Assembly (NCBI RefSeq): GCF_036173125.1
Contig: NZ_CP108054.1
Coordinates: forward strand, 2,480,001-2,544,000
From: Streptomyces sp. NBC_00286
Lineage (GTDB): Bacteria > Actinomycetota > Actinomycetes > Streptomycetales > Streptomycetaceae
Direction of reading: 5' to 3'
Length of the DNA stretch: 64,000 nucleotides
How positions within the stretch are numbered: position 1 is the first letter of the stretch; each line of letters starts with the position of its first letter. This document shows, piece by piece, positions 25,176 through 33,331 of this stretch. The position numbers were made by a program, and so were the translations under genes. The notes beneath the pieces are model-generated. The model was not told where the DNA came from. It worked only from the letters and a program-made list of their open reading frames with translations, and did not search any database.

Positions 25176-26243
25176 ATGAGGTTCACACACGAGACGCTTC
25201 CCCAGCGGGTGGTGTTCGCGGCCGGGGAGTCGCCCGTCGCCGTGGCGGCGGAGGTCGAGGCGCTCGGCGGTTCCAGGGTCATGCTGATCGCGTCGGACCG
25301 CGAGAAGGAACTGGCCGACCCGATCGCCAAGGAGATCCCGGTCGTGCTGCGTCACGAGGAGGTCGTGATGCACGTACCGGTCGAGGTCGCCCGGCGAGCC
25401 CGTCAGGCCGCGGCCGACGCGGGCGCGGACATCCTGGTCAGCGTCGGCGGCGGCTCGACCACGGGTCTGGCCAAGGCCGTTGCGATGAGCACCGGGCTGC
25501 CGATCGTCGCGGTACCCACCACGTACGCCGGCTCCGAGGCGACCAACGTATGGGGCCTGACCGAGGGCGAGACCAAGACCACCGGTGTGGACGGCAAGGT
25601 GCTGCCCGCGTCGGTCGTGTACGACGCCGGTCTGCTGACCACGCTGCCCGGCGAGATGACCGTGGCCAGCGGCCTGAACGCGTTGGCGCACTGCGTGGAC
25701 TCGATGTGGGGGCCGCGTACCGACCCGATCGACCGGGCGCTGGCGCAGGAAGGTATCCGCGGGCTGGCGACCGGCCTGCCGACGGTGGCCGACGACTCGA
25801 CGAGCGTCGAGGGCATCGAGCAGACGTTGTACGGCGCTTACCTCGCCGCTGTCGCGTTCGCCTCGGCCGGCTCCGGGATGCATCACAAGATCTGCCACGT
25901 CCTCGGCGGCATGTTCAACCTCCCGCACGCCCAGACCCACGCGACCGTCCTGCCCTACGTACTGGGCTTCAACGCCCCGTACGCCCCCGAGGCGGAGGCA
26001 CGTATCGCCGAGGCCTTCGGCGCGGTCTTCCGCACCCGGACGGCGAGCGCCGGGCTGGCCGCCCTGCGCCAGGTGCTGGACGCGCCGCGGGCGCTGCGCC
26101 ACTACGGCATGCCCGAGGACGGTATCGCCAAGGCGCTGACGCCGATCATGAAGGCGATCCCGGCCAACAACCCGGCCCCCGTCACCGACGAGAACCTGAC
26201 CGCGCTGCTGAAGGCGGCCTGGGCCGGCGAACCGGTCAACTGA
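25176..26243 (+). CDS. Maleylacetate reductase
   Basis: 355-residue iron-alcohol-dehydrogenase-family enzyme. NAD(P)H-binding GGGSTTGLAKAVA and PTTYAGSEATNVWGLTEG are typical of maleylacetate reductases. Metal-type His residues are in GMHHKICHVLGGMFNLPHAQTHA. It reduces maleylacetate (from hydroxyquinol, resorcinol or chlorocatechol breakdown) to 3-oxoadipate, the substrate of the PcaIJ/PcaF operon 5 kb away. No ring-cleavage dioxygenase remains nearby. ATG at 25176 with AAGGAG upstream; followed by a terminator. Confidence 0.9.
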   Translation: MRFTHETLPQRVVFAAGESPVAVAAEVEALGGSRVMLIASDREKELADPIAKEIPVVLRHEEVVMHVPVEVARRARQAAADAGADILVSVGGGSTTGLAKAVAMSTGLPIVAVPTTYAGSEATNVWGLTEGETKTTGVDGKVLPASVVYDAGLLTTLPGEMTVASGLNALAHCVDSMWGPRTDPIDRALAQEGIRGLATGLPTVADDSTSVEGIEQTLYGAYLAAVAFASAGSGMHHKICHVLGGMFNLPHAQTHATVLPYVLGFNAPYAPEAEARIAEAFGAVFRTRTASAGLAALRQVLDAPRALRHYGMPEDGIAKALTPIMKAIPANNPAPVTDENLTALLKAAWAGEPVN

Positions 26244-26272
26244 AGCCACTGCCACGTGGCTCCACGCTTGGA

Positions 26273-26296
26273 GGGGCGGTCCGGCGGGACCGCCCC
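26273..26296 (+). terminator. Terminator after maleylacetate reductase
   Basis: GGGGCGGTCC and GGACCGCCCC form a perfect 10-bp stem with a GGCG loop. There is no U-tract, which is usual in streptomycetes. Confidence 0.75.
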
Positions 26297-26355
26297 TGAG
26301 GGCCCGAGGAAGCGCTGCGATCAGGGGGCGGGGCCTGGTCGGCGGGCGTAGTGGC

Positions 26356-26752
26356 TCATGCGTCGATCTCGACGCCGCCGAACGGAGCTCCGCCGTTCAG
26401 GACGCGCTCCTCCGGAGGGATGGGCCCGAGGCTCACTCGTACGTCGATGCAGGCCGGCCGGCGGGCCGCGAGGGCGGCCTCGATCGCCGGGCGAAGCTGG
26501 TCGAGTTCACGGACTTCGACGCCGTCCGCTCCCAGCGCTCGTGCCACGCCGCTGTAAGAGCCGTTCTCCAGGCGGTTGTTGGTGACGCGGTCCTGGCCGA
26601 AGAGGAACTGCTGGGTGTGCAGAGTGGCGCCCCACGCCTGGTTGTTGAGGACGATCACGATCACCGGGAGTCCCGCCCGGACGAGGGAGTCGAACTCGGC
26701 GAGGCTGTAGCCGACCGCGCCGTCGCCGGTGACGAGGATCGTCGCCACCGAC
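26356..26752 (-). pseudogene. C-terminal fragment of a TPP-dependent decarboxylase-type enzyme
   Basis: Minus-strand frame with the C-terminal TPP-binding domain only: GDGAVGYSLAEFDSL (the GDG motif), LNNQAWGATLHTQQF (the NN metal/TPP residues) and a terminal domain to 26356. Normal enzymes of the benzoylformate decarboxylase/acetolactate synthase type are about 550 residues; here about 130 remain. The 5' side ends at about 26750, where MFS transporter sequence begins, so about 420 residues are lost. Confidence 0.8.
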
Positions 26753-27337
26753 GAAGGCCCAGCGCCAGTTCGCGTTCCCGGCCCAGCCGAGTTCGATCTT
26801 GCCGGCGACGCCTGCCAGCAGCGGTCCGAGGAAGCCGCCGACCGAGAGCGCGGCGGCCCAGACCGCCACGCCACGCGCGCGGGTTGCCGTGGTGTGCGTG
26901 CCGGCCGCCACCATGGCGAGGCTCGTCGGGAAGACGGCCGCGGCCCCTATGCCGTTGAGGAGTTGGGCGAGGATCAGCCACGTCACCCGGGTGTCGCTCG
27001 AGGTGCCCGCGCCCGGCGCCAGGACCGCGAGAGCCGAGCCCACGACGATGAGCGCGGTGCCCCCGACGAGCAAGCGCTTGCGGCCGAACAGGTCACCGAA
27101 CACGCCGAAGCCCAGTCCCAGCGCGGCGACGGGAAGCATGAACGCGTCGGTGATCCACGTGAGTTGGGCCGAGGTCGGGGCGAGGTCCTGCTGGATCAAC
27201 CCGTTGATGAGGGCCGGGACGGAAAGGGCCATCTGCGCGAGGCACACGGCGAGCACCACCGCGGCCAGCGTGCCTGAGCTCAGGGTGTATCTCCCACCCT
27301 CGCCCTATGTCGCACTGGGTGAATCGATCTGAACCAT
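26753..27337 (-). pseudogene. MFS transporter N-terminal fragment with a nonsense codon
   Basis: ATG at 27337 follows AAGGAG. Ten codons (MVQIDSPSAT) lead to an in-frame TAG (27305-27307). The same frame then goes on with an MFS multidrug-transporter start (GRYTLSSGTLAAVVLAVCLAQMALS) through about five helices and GDLFGRKR, stopping at WAFVGG near 26753. There it joins the TPP-enzyme remnant. It is inactivated twice, by the nonsense codon and by loss of about two thirds of the protein (about 14-helix family, about 450-500 residues). Confidence 0.85.
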
Positions 27338-27731
27338 GGGTGACTCCTTGCGCGCAGCGCGCAGCTGTGGCACCGGCGTTCGCCGCCGGACCTCGGTACG
27401 GATGCTTCTGTCTCGGCCACCCCGGCAACACCGCTGCCGAACCGTCCCAGGAGCCCTTGCGGAGTGGCCTCCGCGTAGCTCTTCGACCACAACTCATTCC
27501 GGATCTGATTCCGGACGCTCGGCCTCGTGACCCCCGGCCTGCCGAGCAGCGACAAGCTAGGGAGTGAGCTCCGTCACGCTCAATGGGCATGTTCATTAGA
27601 CGAACAGCCACCAGTCAGCGGCGGCCTCGATGCGCACCATCCATGAGTGACAGCCTTACCGGCGCCGGTCGCCGCATGGGCTGCGCACCCGCTCCGGTTC
27701 CGTTCGAGCGCTGACCAAGGAGAGATGAGCC

Positions 27732-28478
27732 ATGGCTGGGAGACTGACGGGCAGGACCGCGGTCGTGACCGGGGGCAGCGCCGGTATCGGGCAGGAGATC
27801 GCCCGCAGGCTCGCGTCGGAGGGAGCGGACATCGCGGTCGCGGACGTCGATCCAGCCGACGAGGCGCGAGAACTCGTCACAGAAGCCGGCCGGAGGTTCT
27901 TCAGCGACAAGATCGACATCTCGGACGCAAACGCGATCCATGAGTTCGCCGCGCGGGTCCGGAGTGAACTCGGCGCCGCCGACATCCTGGTGAACAGCGC
28001 GGCCGTTGTTCTGCCGGCCGACATCGACCACGTGACCTACGACGAGTGGCGCCGCACCTTCGCCGTCAACGTGGACGGCGCCTTCCTGACCTCCAGGGCG
28101 TTCCTGCCGGACCTGAAGGCATCCGGCTCAGGACGGATCGTCAACATCACATCCTCGAGCTACTGGACTCCGCCGCCTCCCTTCGTCTCGTACGTCTCTT
28201 CCAAGGGCGCGCTGAACGGACTCACCTCCGTCCTGGCCGCCAACCTCGCCGCGCACCACATCACCGTCAAGGGCGTCGCGGCGAGCCTCGTCCGGACGGC
28301 CACGGCCGTGGAGAACACGAGCGAGTCCTTCTTCGAGCAGACCGTACGGATCCAGAACATCAAGCGGGTGCAGCTGCCGGCCGACGTCTCGGGCGTCGTG
28401 GCGTTCCTCGCCTCAGACGACGCCGCGTTCATCACGGGGCAGATCATCGCCGCGGACGGCGGCAGCACGCGCCGCTGA
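27732..28478 (+). CDS. Short-chain dehydrogenase/reductase
   Basis: 248 residues. Cofactor loop TGGSAGIG (14-21), NSAA motif, catalytic Ser in ITSSSYW and YVSSK (Tyr-x3-Lys). C-terminus GQIIAADGGSTRR. The sequence DVDPAD after strand 2 favours NAD(H). ATG at 27732 with AAGGAGAG upstream. It stands alone between pseudogene debris and an intergenic stretch; the substrate is not deducible. Catabolic context suggests oxidation of an aromatic or alicyclic alcohol. Confidence 0.9.
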   Translation: MAGRLTGRTAVVTGGSAGIGQEIARRLASEGADIAVADVDPADEARELVTEAGRRFFSDKIDISDANAIHEFAARVRSELGAADILVNSAAVVLPADIDHVTYDEWRRTFAVNVDGAFLTSRAFLPDLKASGSGRIVNITSSSYWTPPPPFVSYVSSKGALNGLTSVLAANLAAHHITVKGVAASLVRTATAVENTSESFFEQTVRIQNIKRVQLPADVSGVVAFLASDDAAFITGQIIAADGGSTRR

Positions 28479-28520
28479 GACGAGCCATTGGATGTGGGCT
28501 GCCATCGCTTGTCGGCTGCC

Positions 28521-28591
28521 CTCCGACCGGCAGGCACTCAGGCGGACGAGACCGGCAGCACGTCCGGCGACAGCGTCCCCGCCCTCGACGC
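28521..28591 (-). repeat. Copy of the thymidine-kinase 3' end
   Basis: About 70 bases closely matching 37017-37083. On the minus strand both copies encode SRAGT(L/P)SPDVLPVSSA and a stop, the C-terminus of the thymidine kinase at 37030. Here nothing else of that gene remains. Confidence 0.8.
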
Positions 28592-28761
28592 ACCTCCCGC
28601 AAGCGGGCCCTGCCAGGTTTGGCGTACCGCAGATCCCGGCTGTGAGAACTCAGGCACGCGGCAAGCCGGTCCGCGCAGCCGCAGGCTGGCGGTGTCGTCC
28701 CCGTCGCCGCCCCCTTCAACCTGACTGTCATCCAGGGGCCCCCGCGCTGGCCTCGCCCCTC
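28592..28761. other. Non-coding spacer before the lipoprotein gene end
   Basis: GC-rich, no ribosome-binding site plus start on either strand, and no hairpin with a U-tract. Together with the preceding repeat copy it separates the convergent SDR and lipoprotein genes. Confidence 0.4.
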
Positions 28762-29556
28762 TCAGGCCAGCAGGACGTCCTCGCCCACCGTCACGGGAAC
28801 GACCAGCCTGGCCGGCGGCGCCTCGGCCTTCACCGATGTCCCAAAGTCCGACAGCGTCATCGTCGTCATGGCCCTCATCCCGCCGAAGAAGGACAGCCGG
28901 GCCTGGACGGCGCGCCCCTTCCCGTCGACCCACACGTCCGCGTAGACGGGCATGTCGTCGCCCAGCTTCTTGCGCAGCTTGTCCATGCCCTGTTTCGTCT
29001 GCGTCGTCATCCGGTACGTCGCGGTGGCGTGGTCGATCGTGCCCCGGTAGTGCACCGCAGGGGCGCCGTTCACCTGCTCCTCGCCCTCGTTCGACACCTG
29101 CCGCATCGCCTTCATCTGGCGGAGCAGGTGCTCGGGGTCGTTCAGCGGCGCCCGCAGGAAGTAGCGGCTCAGAGCCTCGCTCCGGTCGGCCGAGGCCCAC
29201 TCGCCCTCGTCCACCGCCTGCGAGCCCCGCACATAGACGGTGTCGCCGACGAAGACCTCCTCGACGGGGTCCATGCCGCTGTCCTCGATCTCCACCGTGA
29301 GCCGGCCCCGGTCACCCGCCAGATCGAAGGCACCGGCGATCGTGAGCACGTACGTCGTGGGGCTGTCGGTGGACCGCAGCTCGATCTTCTCCTCCACGCG
29401 AGCGCTGTCCGCGCTCGTCCTCTCGATCGCAGCACGCACCGCCGCCCCATGATCCACGGCCTTCTTCGCCCCCTCCCCCGAGTCACGGTCCGCACCGCTG
29501 GAACACGCGGTGCATAACAGGAGCACAGCGGCGGAGACGAGACGGGCGCGGCGCAT
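28762..29556 (-). CDS. Secreted lipoprotein (LppX/LprG-like)
   Basis: 264 residues from ATG at 29556 (CGGAGAA upstream). Lipoprotein signal MRRARLVSAAVLLLCTAC with Cys18 as lipidated residue. The mature part is about 245 residues of alternating beta structure (FDLAGDRGRLTVEIE, VFVGDTVYVRGSQ, VWVDGKGRAVQARLSF), resembling actinobacterial lipid/antibiotic-binding lipoproteins. It is probably anchored outside the membrane. Stand-alone gene; ligand unknown. Confidence 0.85.
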   Translation of the reverse strand: MRRARLVSAAVLLLCTACSSGADRDSGEGAKKAVDHGAAVRAAIERTSADSARVEEKIELRSTDSPTTYVLTIAGAFDLAGDRGRLTVEIEDSGMDPVEEVFVGDTVYVRGSQAVDEGEWASADRSEALSRYFLRAPLNDPEHLLRQMKAMRQVSNEGEEQVNGAPAVHYRGTIDHATATYRMTTQTKQGMDKLRKKLGDDMPVYADVWVDGKGRAVQARLSFFGGMRAMTTMTLSDFGTSVKAEAPPARLVVPVTVGEDVLLA

Positions 29557-29831
29557 GGGTTCTCCGAGGAATCGGTACAGCGGCAGGTGGAGCCCGAGAG
29601 GGCCTGGAGATCTTCGCACGAAACCGGTGAGGGGCCCCGGGATTTCGGCCTCGACGCCCTGTCCTTACCCGGTCCTGACGTGACATCGGGTGCGACGGAA
29701 CGCTCTCCCGAACCCGAGTCGGACCATCAGCCATCAGTCGTCAGCCGGGATCGAGTTCGGACAGCTCCCCCAGCACATGGGCGCCTTCAGGTTCCGCCCG
29801 CGGCCGAACTGGTGTACGCCTACACAGCCAG

Positions 29832-30000
29832 GACGGCACCCGACGCCAGGTCGTCTACCGCGCCTTCATGACCGCGACCGGCACGCAGTACGCGGTGCTG
29901 GCGGCGGGCCCGGAGGAGGACTGGCCGCAACAGCGGCGGTCCCTCGAGGTCGCGCTGGCTCACTTGGCGTCCTGGCCTCCAAGCCAGATGGACATCGTTT
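29832..30000 (+). pseudogene. C-terminal fragment of an exported-domain protein
   Basis: A frame reading GTRRQVVYRAFMTATGTQYA and VLAAGPEEDWPQQRRSLEVA has the look of the extracellular C-terminal domain found in Streptomyces Ser/Thr kinases or lipoproteins. There is no start, no membrane segment and no upstream domain. Assigned on pattern only; could be a chance frame. Confidence 0.35.
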
Positions 30001-30047
30001 TCATTTACATTTACGTTCTTCGTTATCTGACGGCCGGACTTCAGGGG

Positions 30048-30423
30048 GTGATCCGGAGTGAAGGGTCGGGCAACCCCGTCGAGCAACAGGTCTCGAAGTC
30101 CGACGACGCCACCGCCTCCTCCGTCGCCGCCACCCCGCAGGCGCTGGCCCCGCCCTCCCGCTTGCTGACCCTCACCGCCCTGCGGCACTCCCCGTACCCG
30201 GTCGGAGAACTGGCCGCCACCGTCGGCATGGAGCAGGCCGCGGTCTCCGCGGGCGCTGCGCATGCTCGGTCTGGTCACCGGGCGCCGCGGCGACCGCCGC
30301 ACCGTCTACAGCCTGTACGACGACCACGTCGCCCAACCCCCTGACCAGGCCGTGCACCACATCGAGCACCTGTGCCCGGGCCTGCGCGACTCCCACCGAC
30401 CGGCAAGGAGCAGACGCCCCACG
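30048..30423 (+). pseudogene. ArsR/SmtB metal-sensor regulator, frameshifted
   Basis: The first part (SVAATPQALAPPSRLLTLTA then PVGELAATVGMEQAAVS) and the second part (LGLVTGRRGDRRTVYSLYDD and AVHHIEHLC) are halves of a CmtR/NmtR-like protein. They are in different frames. About 12 bases of the recognition helix (the usual SHQLR-type codons) are lost near 30245-30262. The normal stop after GLRDS is also missing, so the frame runs into the next gene. An AT-rich stretch at 29996-30025 (TTTTCATTTACATTTACG) just before the GTG at 30048 is the likely old operator. Confidence 0.8.
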
Positions 30424-31152
30424 ATGGTGAAGATGAGCACGGAGACAGCCGACCGATGGATCCACAGCTGGGACGCGCAGCAGGAGCACTACGCCATCGG
30501 GCGCGAAGAACGCTTCACAGTGATCGCCGACGTAGTCGCACATGCCGGGCAGGGCGCGGCAAACCCCCTCGTCGCCGATCTGGGCTGCGGCCCGGGCAGT
30601 CTGGCCGCACGGCTCGCCGTCACGCACCCGCACTGGGAGGTCGTCGGGGTGGATGCTGATCCACTCCTGCTCGCCCTCGGCCGCGCCTCCTACGGCAGCA
30701 CCATCCGACTGGTCGAGACGGTGATCGGGACTGACGGCTGGATCGAGGCGCTGGAGCTGAGCCGTCCCCTGGACGCCGTGGTGTCCAGCACGGCGCTGCA
30801 CTACCTCCCGGAGAAGAGCCTCCTGGAGGTCTACGGACAACTGCACCAACTGCTGCGCCCCGGCGGCGTACTCGTCAATGCGGACCACTTCCTGCCCGAA
30901 GACGCCGCCCTGTCCGCACTCACCGGCGAGGTGGGCCGACGTGCGGCCGAGCGGCGCGGCGTGCCGGGCCGCTCGGCGTGCCGGGCCGCCCCGACTGGGC
31001 CTCTTGGGGGCGAGAGGCCGAACAGGCCCCGGAACTGGCGCAGTTGCCGGCCGAAAGACAAGCGCGCATGCCGACCGGGGGCGCGGACAACGAGGAATTG
31101 TCAAGACTTGTGGATGAGGAGTGGTTGCCTGCTGGCAGGCGAAGGGACTTGA
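30424..31152 (+). pseudogene. SAM-dependent methyltransferase, frameshifted by a 17-bp duplication
   Basis: MVKMSTETADRWIHSWDAQQ, then motif I VADLGCGPGSLAARLA, ALHYLPE and LRPGGVLVNADHFLPED give a clear class-I methyltransferase. At 30958-30991 CGGCGTGCCGGGCCGCT is followed by a second copy lacking only the last two bases. Removing one 17-bp unit restores the family sequence RRGVPGRPDWASWGREAEQA. The remaining tail (to about 31162 in the other frame) is also degenerate. Probably a detoxification or metal-linked methyltransferase once paired with the ArsR gene. Confidence 0.8.
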
Positions 31153-31171
31153 GTCTCCAGTAGGGGGAGAC
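31153..31171 (+). promoter_or_regulatory. MerR-type operator/promoter spacer
   Basis: GTCTCC-N7-GGAGAC dyad inside CTTGAGTCTCCAGTAGGGGG, 15 bases before the MerR start. Such dyads lie between the -35 and -10 boxes of promoters controlled by MerR proteins, usually their own. Confidence 0.7.
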
Positions 31172-31185
31172 ACAAAGGTGGGGGC

Positions 31186-32124
31186 ATGGACGGCGACACG
31201 CTTTACTCGATCGGCGAGCTCGCTCGGCGGACCGGTCTCACGGTCAAGACCATTCGGTTCTACTCCGATCGCGGAATCGTGGCGCCGACGGACCGTAGCC
31301 CGGCCGGCTACCGCCTCTACGGCATCGACGCCGTCGCACGCCTGGAGCTCGTGCGGACCCTGCGCGAGCTGGGACTGGACCTTCCCACGATCCGCAAGGT
31401 TTTGGACCGCGAGCTCTCGCTTCCCGAGGTCGCCGCGGCGCACGCCGAAGCACTGGCAGTGCAGATCCGCGTCCTGCGCCTGCGGCGCGCGGTGCTGACG
31501 GCGGTGGCCGAGCGCGGGTCCACACCTGAGGAGACGGAACTCATGCACCGGCTGGCCCAGCTTTCCGAGGACGAACGCCGACGTCTGATCGGCGATTTCC
31601 TCGACGCCGTCTTCGGCGGTCTTGACGCCGCCCCCGCATTCGCGGGGGTCATGCGCTCGATGACCCCCGAGTTGCCCGACAACCTGGAGGCGGAACAGGT
31701 CCAGGCGTGGGTGGAGTTGGTCGAAATATCCCTGGACCCGGATTTCCGCGCCGTCATGCGGCGGATGGCCGAGGACCAGGCAGCCGAGCAGGCCCGAAGC
31801 GACATGATGGGCCCGCGCCGCGACATTTCCGCAGCCGTCCGTGACCAGGCCGGCCCGGCCCTGACCGCAGGCATCGACCCGGCCTCGCCCCAGGCCGATC
31901 CGATCGTCGCGGCGTTCACGGCGCACTACGCGTACCTCCTCGGCCGCCCCGACGACGTCGAGCTTCGCCGCCGGCTGGCGACTCGGCTGGAGAGCGTGAA
32001 TGACCCCCGCAGGGAGCGGTACCTCCAGCTGCTCGCAGTGGTCAACGGCTGGCCGGCCCCGGAGAGTCTGGCGCCGGTGTTCGACTGGTCCGTCGAGGCT
32101 CTGCGCGTCCGGACACAGCAGTGA
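31186..32124 (+). CDS. MerR-family transcriptional regulator
   Basis: 312 residues. N-terminal MerR winged helix (YSIGELARRTGLTVKTIRFYSDRGIV, 6-31; GYRLYGIDAVARLELVRTLRELG) and a dimerisation coiled coil to about 110. A long C-terminal domain follows (about 120-310) with no cysteine metal site, so it is more like TipA/BmrR-type small-molecule sensors. The dyad upstream suggests self-regulation. Candidate target is the downstream GNAT gene, 74 bases away. Confidence 0.9.
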   Translation: MDGDTLYSIGELARRTGLTVKTIRFYSDRGIVAPTDRSPAGYRLYGIDAVARLELVRTLRELGLDLPTIRKVLDRELSLPEVAAAHAEALAVQIRVLRLRRAVLTAVAERGSTPEETELMHRLAQLSEDERRRLIGDFLDAVFGGLDAAPAFAGVMRSMTPELPDNLEAEQVQAWVELVEISLDPDFRAVMRRMAEDQAAEQARSDMMGPRRDISAAVRDQAGPALTAGIDPASPQADPIVAAFTAHYAYLLGRPDDVELRRRLATRLESVNDPRRERYLQLLAVVNGWPAPESLAPVFDWSVEALRVRTQQ

Positions 32125-32198
32125 CGGGGCGGTCGCAAGGCGGCATAGGCTGGACGCGGCTGGCGTCGGGTGAAAACGCCGCCGCATATGATCGGTTG

Positions 32199-32765
32199 AT
32201 GAGTGCCCCCGTCGTACTTCAGGTGGCCGCGTCGCCGGCCTCTCCCGCTCTCGTTCTTCGCCCCTGGCGCATGGAGGACGTTGCCGCATTGGTCGAGGTA
32301 AGCCGGGATCCCGCACTGCGCCAGTGGGCGATCTCTGTCGTGGACAACGATGCCGACGGGGCACGGTGGGTGCAGGCCCAGCAGCGGGGCTGGGCAGCGG
32401 GGGACCGGTTCGGCTTCGCCGTCCTTGAGGCACAACCCGGTTCAGTTCGCGAACAGTTGGTGGGCAACGTGGTCCTCAAGGAAGTCACCTCCGGCAAACC
32501 GGCGGCCGAAGTGGGCTACTGGACCGCGGCGCACGCTCGCGGGCGGGGAGTGGCCCCCCGCGCTCTGGAGGCACTCACCAGCTGGGCCTTCGACACCTTC
32601 GAAGCCGACGGGCTGGAGCGTCTCGAACTCCTGCACCAGGTGGACAACCTGGCATCGTGCCGGGTTGCGCAGAAGAGCCGCTACGACTTCGACACCATCC
32701 TGCCCGCGGCACCGCCCTCCTTCCCCCGCGATGGCCACCTGCACATACGGCGCACGAGTGCCTGA
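32199..32765 (+). CDS. GNAT-family N-acetyltransferase (RimJ/RimL type)
   Basis: 188 residues from ATG at 32199. Acetyl-CoA motif around VGYWTAAHARGRGVAPRALEA (motif A Q/RxxGxG/A variant) and motif B LELLHQVDNLASCRVAQKSRY. The tail LPAAPPSFPRDGHLHIRR matches many Streptomyces RimL-like enzymes. It likely acetylates an amino group on a small molecule or protein N-terminus. The downstream IS110 remnant begins one base after the stop codon, yet the gene's own C-terminus looks complete. Confidence 0.88.
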   Translation: MSAPVVLQVAASPASPALVLRPWRMEDVAALVEVSRDPALRQWAISVVDNDADGARWVQAQQRGWAAGDRFGFAVLEAQPGSVREQLVGNVVLKEVTSGKPAAEVGYWTAAHARGRGVAPRALEALTSWAFDTFEADGLERLELLHQVDNLASCRVAQKSRYDFDTILPAAPPSFPRDGHLHIRRTSA

Positions 32766-32972
32766 GATCATCGATTACGTAATCCTGGAGCAGCTCGATC
32801 AGCCAGCCCCAGACGAACACGGCCTCGAACGCACCGGCGTGCCCACCGGCAGATCGCCGATCACCCCCAGCACCGGCTCACGCCCGTTGGGCACATTCCG
32901 GTTCACCGTCGTCCGGCCGCCCTCGTCCATCACGGCGATCTGCGACCGGCGGCGGTGCACATATAGCCACAT
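32766..32972 (-). mobile_element. IS110-family transposase remnant
   Basis: Minus-strand frame begins MWLYVHRRRSQIAVMDEGG, NRNVPNGREPVLGVIGDLPV. After a one-base loss near 32846 it goes on as FEAVFVWGWLIELLQDYVID. These are the first about 65 residues of IS110-type DEDD transposases, which are about 350-400 long. The rest is absent and no IS ends are visible. Confidence 0.75.
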
Positions 32973-33259
32973 AAGCCTGCATCGCGGGCCTCCTGACCCG
33001 GACTCGGCTCCCCTCACGAGGGTGCTCCGAACACACCAGAAGGGGAAGCCCCAGCCCTCCCTCATAGGGTCAGGTCACAGAGGCCGCGGAACGACCAGCC
33101 CTTGGCGCGGCGGCCGCCGCGTTCGGTGCGTACGCCCCCTCGCAGGTCGGCGTTACGTCACGAAGGGCCCGGCCGAATCATCTTGGGATCCTTTGATGTC
33201 CCCTGCCCGCCGACAGCTGTCCAGGGGCGGGCCCGAGAGAACGGCGGCAACGGCGGCAA

Positions 33260-33304
33260 CGGCGGCTCCCGGCTCCGAGGACAGCCTGGAGCCGGGAGCC
33301 GCCG
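33260..33304 (-). terminator. Terminator of the SPFH operon
   Basis: CGGCGGCTCCCGGCTCC and its exact complement form a perfect 17-bp stem with an 11-base loop. It lies 28 bases after the SPFH gene stop. Confidence 0.85.
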
Positions 33305-33331
33305 GGTTGAGCGTGGCGGGTGACGCTCGCC

